Notes under the pieces: model-generated
Seen by the model: the letters and a program-made list of their open reading frames with translations, nothing else
Told to the model about the DNA's origin: nothing
The model's database searches: none
Shown: piece after piece, positions 8,792 through 14,623 of the stretch
Layout: every line of letters begins with the position of its first letter
Position numbering within the stretch: the first letter of the stretch is position 1
Program-made: the position numbers and the translations under genes
Assembly: GCA_937925525.1 (NCBI GenBank)
Contig: CALALS010000250.1
Location: 1-14,623, forward strand
Length of the DNA: 14,623 bases
Reading direction: 5' to 3'
Origin: an uncultured Flavobacteriales bacterium
Lineage (GTDB): Bacteria; Bacteroidota; Bacteroidia; Flavobacteriales_E; Vicingaceae

Positions 8792-9879
8792 AAACTACTG
8801 TAATTGATATCAATACTTTTAAAAAGGATTCTTCTTTTTATGGCGAGTTGCCCTTAGTACTTACGGTTAAAAGTTTTGAATTACAAGAAATCAGAAAGCG
8901 ATATTTAGCTTCAAAACACAATAAAAATAATAGAACAGGAAGTGTGGAAAGGAGAGCGGTAGCGTTGGGTGGAGTATCTTCTGTAACAATAAAAAACGGT
9001 AAAATTTTAAACGAAAAAGTAATCTGTGAGTTAAAAGAACCAAGAGGAATTGCTGCCAATAAAACTACTTTTTCAGTTTCTTCTGAGAACTTAGTTTATT
9101 TAATCGACTCCCGTTTAAGAAGATTAGAGCATCCTTGGTTTAGTTATATTCATACAGTCGATTTTTCTTCTGATAACAAACAATTAGTTGTGTCATCATC
9201 AGGTTTAGACTGTTTGTTTGTATTTGATTTAGAAACCTTAGAGCTTACTCAAGAATGGTTTGCATGGGAAAACGGTTTTAATAAAGGAAAAGATCCAAAG
9301 ACCGGTGAAGAAATTATTCTTACTAGAAATAGTAATGAAAAGGGCAGTAACATTAAGTTAATAGACAACCCTAAAGAGCAAGTTTTACCTACAGCTATGA
9401 GGGCAGCATTTATTAACTCTGTGGTATTTGACGGAAATAATACCGATAAACTTTTAGCTTCATTTTTTCATGAAGGCGCCATTTTTAATATTGATTTATC
9501 TTCAGGGGTTGCTACTAAACTAGTTGACGGACTTAAAAATCCTCATGGCGGAAAAAGAATAGGTGATGCGATTTTAGCTACAAGTACCGGAACAGGAAAT
9601 GTAATTTTGCAAAACCAAAACGAAAGGTTAGAGTTTGATTTTTCCAATTTACCCGGAAAACCTGAGGAATTGGGTGATTTTGAATGGTTGCAAAATACGG
9701 TGTATTACAAAGGAATTTATATTACTATTGACTCTAACAGGACTTCTTTTGTGGTGTTTTCTCCTGAACAAAAATTAGTTGATATTATTCCTTACAACAA
9801 TAATTGGGCGGTTCAAGATTTGGTAGTTACCCAACTAAATGATGATATTTCGGAAAAATTGAAAAGCCTGAATGAGTAA
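8788..9879 (+). CDS. Beta-propeller-like protein of unknown function in a glycan cassette
   Basis: A 363-residue protein with no signal peptide or membrane segment; I do not recognise a named family with certainty. From about residue 60 it is made of repeating four-strand-like units with short turns: PRGIAAN...NLVYLIDS (85-108), YIHTVDFSSDNKQLVVSSSG to DLET (120-150), SVVFDGNNTDKLLASFFHEG to DLSSG (211-240), and NPHGGKRIGDAILATSTGTG (251-270). This resembles WD40/NHL or YncE-like propellers, or the DUF4915/TIGR03032 type of proteins found in polysaccharide loci. The start is TTG at 8788; the next methionine is residue 204, inside the fold, so no ATG alternative is credible. It overlaps the glycosyltransferase by 4 bases and the methyltransferase by 8, so it is surely coexpressed with both. 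Possible roles are glycan binding, chain control or a lyase-like activity; none is shown. Confidence 0.7.
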   Translation: MKTTVIDINTFKKDSSFYGELPLVLTVKSFELQEIRKRYLASKHNKNNRTGSVERRAVALGGVSSVTIKNGKILNEKVICELKEPRGIAANKTTFSVSSENLVYLIDSRLRRLEHPWFSYIHTVDFSSDNKQLVVSSSGLDCLFVFDLETLELTQEWFAWENGFNKGKDPKTGEEIILTRNSNEKGSNIKLIDNPKEQVLPTAMRAAFINSVVFDGNNTDKLLASFFHEGAIFNIDLSSGVATKLVDGLKNPHGGKRIGDAILATSTGTGNVILQNQNERLEFDFSNLPGKPEELGDFEWLQNTVYYKGIYITIDSNRTSFVVFSPEQKLVDIIPYNNNWAVQDLVVTQLNDDISEKLKSLNE

Positions 9880-10603
9880 AATTAAAATCATAAAGAAGAT
9901 AAAAGCGAATTTTATTCGTTTTCAATTACATAGAATTTTTGGGCCTTTCGCTACACTTTTTATATACCTGGGCTATTTAACCAGACTTTCTAAATGGGTC
10001 TACAACAATAAAAAGAAGTTAGGTATTAATGATTTTTACAATAGTAAAGTTGTTCATGCTGATAGGTTTAAGCTGTATCAATATGTATTAGAAAAAGAAA
10101 GCTTAAAAGATTCAGAGTTTAATTACATAGAGTTTGGTGTAGGCAGAGGAAACTCCATGAAATGGTGGACAGAAAACACAACCAATCCTTCGTCTAACTT
10201 TTTTGGCTTTGACACATTCACAGGATTACCTGAAGACTGGGGAACGTATAAAGCGGGAACTTATTCATTGGGCGGTAATTTCCCTGAAATTGTGAAAGAC
10301 CAGCGAGTAAAATTTTATAAAGGCTTATTCCAAGAAACGCTTTACGGAGCATTAACAGATATAAAATTTGAAAAGAGAAATATTATTCATTTAGATGGAG
10401 ATATGTATTCTTCTGCGTTATTTCCAATGGCGGTAATGTTTCCTTATTTAAAAACAAATGACCTCATTTTGTTTGATGAGTTTGTGGTTCCGATGCACGA
10501 ATACAGAATGTATGAGGACTTTTTAGATTCTTTTCCATGCAAGCTTGAGCCTATTGGTGCTGTGAATAATTACCTACAAGTAGCTTTTCGTTTAGTGAAA
10601 TAA
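9872..10603 (+). CDS. TylF/MycF-type SAM-dependent O-methyltransferase
   Basis: A 243-residue class I methyltransferase. Motif I is YIEFGVGRGNS (85-95), followed by FGFDTFTGLPEDW (111-123), which is typical of TylF-like enzymes. HLDGDMYSS (173-181) supplies the aspartates that bind Mg2+ in MycF/TylF, and LILFDEF (198-204) is the later metal/substrate strand. Characterised relatives methylate a hydroxyl of a sugar in macrolides; relatives in envelope clusters are thought to methylate polysaccharide sugars, which fits the neighbours here. A basic, partly hydrophobic N-terminus (residues 1-40) could be a membrane-contact helix. The ATG lies inside the preceding gene (ATGAGTAA, 9872-9879, 8-base overlap), so translation is probably coupled. 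It is the last gene of the cassette; a hairpin follows five bases after its stop. Confidence 0.87.
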   Translation: MSKIKIIKKIKANFIRFQLHRIFGPFATLFIYLGYLTRLSKWVYNNKKKLGINDFYNSKVVHADRFKLYQYVLEKESLKDSEFNYIEFGVGRGNSMKWWTENTTNPSSNFFGFDTFTGLPEDWGTYKAGTYSLGGNFPEIVKDQRVKFYKGLFQETLYGALTDIKFEKRNIIHLDGDMYSSALFPMAVMFPYLKTNDLILFDEFVVPMHEYRMYEDFLDSFPCKLEPIGAVNNYLQVAFRLVK

Positions 10604-10607
10604 AAAA

Positions 10608-10628
10608 AGCCCCACAAATTGTGAGGCT
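10608..10628 (-). terminator. Terminator of the cold-shock gene, shared with the convergent cassette
   Basis: On the minus strand the RNA forms AGCCUCAC / GUGGGGCU (one G-U pair, no mismatch) with a short AAUUU loop, followed by seven T. On the plus strand the same arms contain a C-A mismatch and AAA interrupts the T run, so it is the weaker reading. It therefore appears built mainly for the cold-shock gene ending at 10655, while also lying right after the methyltransferase stop. Confidence 0.75.
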
Positions 10629-10654
10629 AAATTTTTTAAAAGCAATTACTTAAA

Positions 10655-10846
10655 CTATATCTTTTTAACGTTTATTGCATTTAATCCTTTTTTTCCTTCT
10701 TTTAATTCGAAAGAAACTTCATCGTTTTCGGTGATTTGATCAACTAATCCAGAAACGTGTACAAAATATTCTTTGTCTGTTCCTGCTTCTTTAATAAAAC
10801 CAAATCCCTTAGTTTCGTTGAAGAATTTTACTGTTCCATTGTTCAT
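10655..10846 (-). CDS. CspA-family cold-shock domain protein
   Basis: A 63-residue single cold-shock domain, the usual length. It binds single-stranded RNA/DNA in the cytoplasm and is expected to melt RNA structure. RNP1 is present as KGFGFIKE (13-20), opening from NGTVKFFN. RNP2 reads YFVHVSGL (27-34), where the third aromatic of the usual VFVHFS is a valine, a substitution common in small Bacteroidota homologues as far as I recall. The gene is monocistronic: it has its own promoter (10877-10884) and its own terminator (10608-10628). The leader is very short and made of A and T only, unlike the long structured cspA leader of Escherichia coli, so thermosensing by such a leader is not supported here. 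Confidence 0.95.
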   Translation of the reverse strand: MNNGTVKFFNETKGFGFIKEAGTDKEYFVHVSGLVDQITENDEVSFELKEGKKGLNAINVKKI

Positions 10847-10876
10847 AATAAATAAAAAATAAATAAATAATTACCC

Positions 10877-10884
10877 CAAAGGTA
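10877..10884 (-). promoter_or_regulatory. Bacteroidota-type -7 element of the cold-shock gene
   Basis: Reads TACCTTTG on the minus strand, a perfect TAnnTTTG match, 30 bases ahead of the ATG. The predicted leader (about 10847-10870) is wholly A/T, with ATTT units and no Shine-Dalgarno sequence, as is common in this phylum. The -33 region lacks a clear TTTG. Confidence 0.65.
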
Positions 10885-10943
10885 CGAAAATTTAGACACT
10901 CTTTACTTTTTTATAAATATTTAACTATCTGAAAGAGTATGAA

Positions 10944-11576
10944 TTAATCCTCAATCCAACGGATTAATTCAAAAGCCTCTGCAAAATCTGTATTTACTTG
11001 AACGCCTCTTACGTTGGCTAGTGAGCCCAAAAATGCTTCAGAAGCATAATACCTAAAGGTTTGTGATTTGTATTCACTTATTGCTTTAGCTTTAGCGGTA
11101 ATGTGTTTTGCCTCTAACTTTACATGGAAGTTTGAAACGAATTTTAAACTATTCCATATTAACTCAAAGCCTAATAATTTACTGTGTTTAAATGCTCTTA
11201 TACCTTCATTATAAATTACTTGATGATCTTGGTGAATGTCATTAGAGTTAGGCATAAAAACCAATTCAGGTTTTATTTTCTTTCTAAGTTTTACTAATTC
11301 TTCTAAAATGATTTGTCGATGGTCAGTAAAATATCTAACCGGAATATCATAGGTAAAAACGTCTTCATTTTTAATACCTAAGTGAGCAGTAGCGGTTTTT
11401 AATTCTCTAAATAATGAATCTTTATCAAATCCTTCCGGGAGCGATGCAACGCAAGGGGAGAATGCCGCATAGTAAACTCTGCAACCGTTTTCGGTTAATT
11501 TTTTAATCGTTCCGCCACAACCAAATTCACCATCATCAGGGTGTGGGGCTAAAACAAGTGCAGTTTTTACGTTCAT
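10944..11576 (-). CDS. PIG-L family zinc deacetylase
   Basis: A 210-residue LmbE/PIG-L enzyme, a group that removes acetyl groups from N-acetylglucosamine-type substrates (for example in mycothiol, bacillithiol and GPI precursors, or on antibiotic sugars). The zinc/catalytic motif is APHPDDGEFGCGG (10-22; His12, Asp14, Asp15) and the second zinc-histidine motif is HQDH (115-118). No signal peptide, so cytoplasmic. The C-terminal NVRGVQVNTDFAEAFELIRW recalls PIG-L proteins found in sugar-biosynthesis loci rather than BshB1. It begins two bases after the stop of the enoyl-CoA hydratase gene and so is very likely cotranscribed with catabolic genes, which does not fit a plain sugar role. It ends the operon; no strong hairpin follows. 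Substrate unknown. Confidence 0.88.
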   Translation of the reverse strand: MNVKTALVLAPHPDDGEFGCGGTIKKLTENGCRVYYAAFSPCVASLPEGFDKDSLFRELKTATAHLGIKNEDVFTYDIPVRYFTDHRQIILEELVKLRKKIKPELVFMPNSNDIHQDHQVIYNEGIRAFKHSKLLGFELIWNSLKFVSNFHVKLEAKHITAKAKAISEYKSQTFRYYASEAFLGSLANVRGVQVNTDFAEAFELIRWIED

Positions 11577-11578
11577 GT

Positions 11579-12349
11579 TTATTTGCTTTTAAATTTGTTA
11601 ATGGCATTTCTTGTAAAATCAGATAACACCAATTTTCCACTCATAGCCGCTCTTTCACTTAATAGTTCATCCCAATTATCAGTTCCTTGCCAAAATATTT
11701 TCTTTAGTAATGCCATTGCTTCCGGGTTTGATGCTAATAACTTATTGGTTAATGAATTTATTGCTTCGTCCATTTCTTCAATACTTTCAAAAACTTCTGC
11801 ATACAACCCTTTTTGTTTTGCCCAGTCGGCTGTTTGCCATTCGGTAGCATCAATGGCTAATTGACTCATTGCTGATGTTCCAATTTTTCTTTCTACAGCA
11901 GGACCGACTACAAATGGTCCAATTCCAACAGCTAGTTCGCTTAGTTTAACGGATGCAAATTTTGTGGCAAAACAATAATCTACGGCACTGGCTAGGCCAA
12001 CACCACCGCCAACAGCTTTTCCCTGAACTCTTCCTATAATTAATTTAGGACATTTTCGGCAAGCATTAATTACATTAGCAAAACCTGAAAAGAATTTTTT
12101 CCCGGTTTCTAAATCATTTATTGAAATTAGTTCGTCAAAACTTGCTCCTGCACAAAAGGCTCTGTCACCACTAGATTTTAGTAGAATAACAGTAACTTCT
12201 TTGTTGTTTCCTGCATCGGTGATGCTTTGTGCTAAGGCTGCCAATACTTTTCCCGGTAAAGAATTACTTAATGGATGAAAAAACTCAATAGTTGCTAATC
12301 CGTTTTCAATTGTTGTATTTACTGTTCCTTGTTCAACCGCTGTTTCCAT
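11579..12349 (-). CDS. Enoyl-CoA hydratase/isomerase (crotonase) family protein
   Basis: A 256-residue crotonase-fold enzyme acting on an acyl-CoA thioester. Oxyanion-hole motifs are AFCAGASF (64-71) and AVGGGVG (112-118). Aligned to rat enoyl-CoA hydratase, the second catalytic glutamate (Glu164) is kept as Glu138 in KLSELAVG, but the first (Glu144) is replaced by Gly118. Such single-glutamate members are often isomerases or hydrolases, or specialised hydratases. Downstream of a PaaZ-type gene, a role in the beta-oxidation-like half of phenylacetate degradation (PaaF/PaaG-like step) is plausible, but which reaction cannot be decided. It starts one base after the ABM gene's stop (stop 12351-12353, start codon 12349-12347) and ends two bases before the PIG-L start. 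Confidence 0.85.
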   Translation of the reverse strand: METAVEQGTVNTTIENGLATIEFFHPLSNSLPGKVLAALAQSITDAGNNKEVTVILLKSSGDRAFCAGASFDELISINDLETGKKFFSGFANVINACRKCPKLIIGRVQGKAVGGGVGLASAVDYCFATKFASVKLSELAVGIGPFVVGPAVERKIGTSAMSQLAIDATEWQTADWAKQKGLYAEVFESIEEMDEAINSLTNKLLASNPEAMALLKKIFWQGTDNWDELLSERAAMSGKLVLSDFTRNAINKFKSK

Positions 12350-12350
12350 A

Positions 12351-12656
12351 TCATTTAATGTTTTTTACAAAATCGTTTGAATGTTCAATTTTACAGATTT
12401 TTATTGAATATCTGTCGTACCACTGTTCAATTCCTTTGAGTTTTGCTGTTTTGTGAAGGGTGTTATTTCGCCATTCGTTAATGGCCTCCATGCTTTCCCA
12501 ATAAGAAATAAAAATGCCTTCCTGATTTTCATTGTAAACACTTTCATAGCCTTTGTAGCCATTTATTTTTTCGGCTTCTTGCATGGTTAATTCATCCATT
12601 TCCTGATAGCCTTCAAGTGTATTACTTCTCTTTAATGAAAATATAACTGCGTACAT
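12351..12656 (-). CDS. ABM-fold (antibiotic biosynthesis monooxygenase-like) small protein
   Basis: A 101-residue protein with the ferredoxin-like ABM fold pattern: MYAVIFSLKR strand (1-10), a helix to residue 31, GYKGYESV strand (33-40), EGIFISYWESMEAINEWRN strand-helix (46-64), a conserved His68, and WYDRYSIKICKIE (79-91) as last strand. ABM proteins include cofactor-free quinol monooxygenases and haem-degrading HmoA/IsdG-like enzymes, usually as dimers in the cytoplasm. Here it sits 6 bases after the PaaZ-type gene and 1 base before the hydratase gene, so it may act on, or protect against, a by-product of aromatic degradation; that is inference. No haem- or substrate-specific residue can be assigned. 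Confidence 0.78.
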   Translation of the reverse strand: MYAVIFSLKRSNTLEGYQEMDELTMQEAEKINGYKGYESVYNENQEGIFISYWESMEAINEWRNNTLHKTAKLKGIEQWYDRYSIKICKIEHSNDFVKNIK

Positions 12657-12662
12657 TTTACG

Positions 12663-14623
12663 CTATTCCTGATTTCTCTTTTTCACCATAGTCAAAATAG
12701 TAGCCAAAGCACAAGTTTCTCCGGTTTCATCATACACATCTACCAAAAACTTTACAATGCCTTTGGCAATATCTTCTTCATTACGTTTTTCCTGCTCTAT
12801 TTTTTCTTTTACGGTAAACTTAACGCCAATAGTCATGCCCGGGTAAACAGGTTTTGTAAATCTACATTCATCTATTCCGTAGTTTAATAAAACCGGCCCT
12901 TTTTTGCCATCTACAAATAAGCCCGCAGCTTTCGACAATACCCAGTAACCATGCGCCACTCTTTGCTCAAAAATGGTTCCTTCCAATGAAGTAGCGTCAA
13001 CATGCGCATAAAAATGGTCTCCGCTTACATTAGCAAAATTTACAATATCAGCTTCCGTTACAGTATGTTTTCTTGTAATTAATGTGTCACCCACTTTTAA
13101 GTCTTCAAAATGTTGTCTAAAAGGATGAATATCAGTTTCATTAGCATCCGCACCTTGCTGGTAAACATTAGTTATATTAGTAATGGTGGTTGGCGTTCCT
13201 TGTATGGCAGTTCTTTGCATATAGTGTTTTACACCTCTTACTCCACCCATTTCTTCTCCGCCACCTGCTCTTCCCGGTCCTCCGTGAACTAATAATGGCA
13301 TTGGTGAACCATGTCCTGTACTTTCCTTTGCGCTTTCTCTATTTAATACTAAAATTCTGCCATGGTATGCGGCTGCGTTAATCACATATTCTTTGGCTAT
13401 TTTATCATCAAAAGTGGCAATAGAGCTAACCAATGAACCTTTCCCCATTTTTGATAATTCAATGGCTTCGTCTAAATTTTTGTAAGGCATAATAGTAGAA
13501 ACCGGTCCAAATGCTTCTACATTATGACAGTCTGTATTTTTAAAAGGGTTTTTATTTAAAAATAGAATAGGAGAGATAAATGCTCCTTTGTCTTTATCGG
13601 CTCCGGTAACTTCAAATTTATGGTAATCTCCAAAAACAATATCTTGAGATTTTGCCAATAATTCTACTTTTTCAATCACCTCTTTTACTTGTTCTTTTCC
13701 TGCCAATGAACCCATTTTTACTCCTTCAACTGATGGGTCTCCGATAACGACTTTTTCTAATCTTTTACCCAATGCAATTTGAACATCTTCAACTAATTTT
13801 TCAGGAACGATGATTCTTCTGACTGCGGTACATTTTTGTCCGCATTTAACCGTCATTTCTCGCTGTACTTCTTTTATGAATAAATCAAACTCTTCTGTTC
13901 CGGGAACTGCATCTTCTCCAAGAATAGCACAATTTAATGAGTCCGCTTCCATGTTAAACGGAACGGATTCTTCCAGTAATCTTGAGTGTGATTTTAACAT
14001 TTTTCCTGTGCTGGCAGAACCTGTGAAAGTTACAACATCTTGGTTAATTACATGGTCTAAAATTCCGTTGGCAGAGCCACAAATTAGTTGTATAGCCCCT
14101 TCAGGAACAATACCTGAGGCAATAATTTCTTTTACCACAACTTCAGTTAAATAAGAAGTAATAGTGGCTGGTTTTACAATTGCAGGAACTCCGGCTAACC
14201 AGTTTACGGCAACTTTTTCAAGCATTCCCCAAACAGGGAAGTTAAAAGCGTTAATGTGAATGGCAACTCCTTGTTTCGGAACCATAATGTGATGACCGAT
14301 AAAAGTTCCTTCTTTAGATAGTTTAGCGGCTTGTCCGTCAACATAAAACGGTTCGTTAGGGAATTGTCTTCTTAAACTTGCATAGGCAAATAGGTTACCG
14401 ATTCCACCTTCAATGTCTATCCATGAATCTACTTTGGTAGCGCCTGTCCATGCACTTACTTTGTAAAAGTCTTTTTTCTTTTCCATTAGGTGAAGAGCCA
14501 AAGCTTTTAGCATTAATCCTCTTTCCTGAAAAGTCATCTTACGAAGCTTTGAACTACCCGTTGTACGTGCATAATCCATCATGGCAGAAAAGTCTAATCC
14601 GCTTGAACTTGCGGTAGCTATTT
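12663..14623 (-). CDS. paaZ: PaaZ-type bifunctional aldehyde dehydrogenase / MaoC hydratase (start outside window)
   Basis: The frame stays open past its first methionines (14582 and 14579) to the window edge. Thirteen more codons (reading IATASSSGLDFSA) match the family just ahead of them, so the real start lies to the right. By comparison with Escherichia coli PaaZ (681 residues, nucleophile Cys295) roughly 30 residues are missing. Positions from the 14582 methionine: aldehyde dehydrogenase domain 1 to about 475 with NFPVWG (114-119), FTGSASTG (186-193), general base Glu212 and nucleophile Cys251 in GQKCTA; then a MaoC hot-dog domain (about 485-635) with GDHFYAH carrying Asp522 and His527. 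PaaZ hydrolyses oxepin-CoA and oxidises the resulting semialdehyde in aerobic phenylacetyl-CoA degradation. All key residues of both halves are intact. The stop is TAG, and the ABM gene follows 6 bases later. Confidence 0.9.
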   Translation of the reverse strand, partial: IATASSSGLDFSAMMDYARTTGSSKLRKMTFQERGLMLKALALHLMEKKKDFYKVSAWTGATKVDSWIDIEGGIGNLFAYASLRRQFPNEPFYVDGQAAKLSKEGTFIGHHIMVPKQGVAIHINAFNFPVWGMLEKVAVNWLAGVPAIVKPATITSYLTEVVVKEIIASGIVPEGAIQLICGSANGILDHVINQDVVTFTGSASTGKMLKSHSRLLEESVPFNMEADSLNCAILGEDAVPGTEEFDLFIKEVQREMTVKCGQKCTAVRRIIVPEKLVEDVQIALGKRLEKVVIGDPSVEGVKMGSLAGKEQVKEVIEKVELLAKSQDIVFGDYHKFEVTGADKDKGAFISPILFLNKNPFKNTDCHNVEAFGPVSTIMPYKNLDEAIELSKMGKGSLVSSIATFDDKIAKEYVINAAAYHGRILVLNRESAKESTGHGSPMPLLVHGGPGRAGGGEEMGGVRGVKHYMQRTAIQGTPTTITNITNVYQQGADANETDIHPFRQHFEDLKVGDTLITRKHTVTEADIVNFANVSGDHFYAHVDATSLEGTIFEQRVAHGYWVLSKAAGLFVDGKKGPVLLNYGIDECRFTKPVYPGMTIGVKFTVKEKIEQEKRNEEDIAKGIVKFLVDVYDETGETCALATILTMVKKRNQE

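Noticed and set aside
10898..10938. 7-bp inverted repeat ACTCTTT/AAAGAGT upstream of the cold-shock promoter and after the PIG-L gene.
   Set aside because: Arms are short, the spacer is 27 bases, and no T run follows a stem; too weak to call a terminator or operator.
13810..14154. Open frame opposite the aldehyde dehydrogenase domain.
   Set aside because: Antisense shadow of the PaaZ-type gene, without promoter or conserved pattern.

Overview
The window looks like chromosomal DNA of a Bacteroidota bacterium, most likely flavobacterial. The DNA is AT-rich, Shine-Dalgarno sequences are nearly absent, three promoters carry a TAnnTTTG -7 box, and the gene families are typical of that phylum: a fused alpha/beta 2-oxo acid dehydrogenase E1, a TPR-SpoIIE phosphatase, a YfhO protein and a PaaZ-type enzyme. 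Genus cannot be decided from sequence alone. There is no tRNA, rRNA, CRISPR array, insertion sequence or prophage. Every large ORF is intact except the one cut by the right edge.

Left block (minus strand, 4876 to 22): a fused branched-chain-type 2-oxo acid dehydrogenase E1, then, after only two bases, a membrane-anchored TPR/PP2C (SpoIIE) phosphatase starting at TTG. A small YiiX-like cysteine-hydrolase lipoprotein follows, and a strong hairpin terminator directly abuts its stop codon. A 154-base divergent promoter region (4877-5030) separates this block from the next.

Middle block (plus strand, 5031 to 10603): a four-gene cassette with 5-base spacing or 4-8-base overlaps. It encodes a large YfhO-family multispanning membrane protein, a GT4-like glycosyltransferase, a beta-propeller-like protein of unknown function and a TylF-type SAM methyltransferase. 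Together they suggest a small pathway that builds, O-methylates and exports or attaches a glycan. The propeller-like protein is the least understood member.

Right block (minus strand, 14623 to 10609): the C-terminal ~650 residues of a PaaZ-type bifunctional aldehyde dehydrogenase/MaoC hydratase (its start lies outside the window), an ABM-fold small protein, an enoyl-CoA hydratase/isomerase and a PIG-L deacetylase, all within 1-6 bases of each other. The first and third members point to aerobic phenylacetyl-CoA degradation; the PIG-L gene is an unexpected partner. A separately promoted cold-shock protein gene follows, whose terminator also sits at the end of the convergent glycan cassette.

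I found no clearly unprecedented system. The points most worth a second look are the E1/PP2C-phosphatase pair, the propeller-containing glycan cassette, the paaZ-ABM-hydratase-PIG-L gene order, and two TTG starts fused to upstream stop codons.
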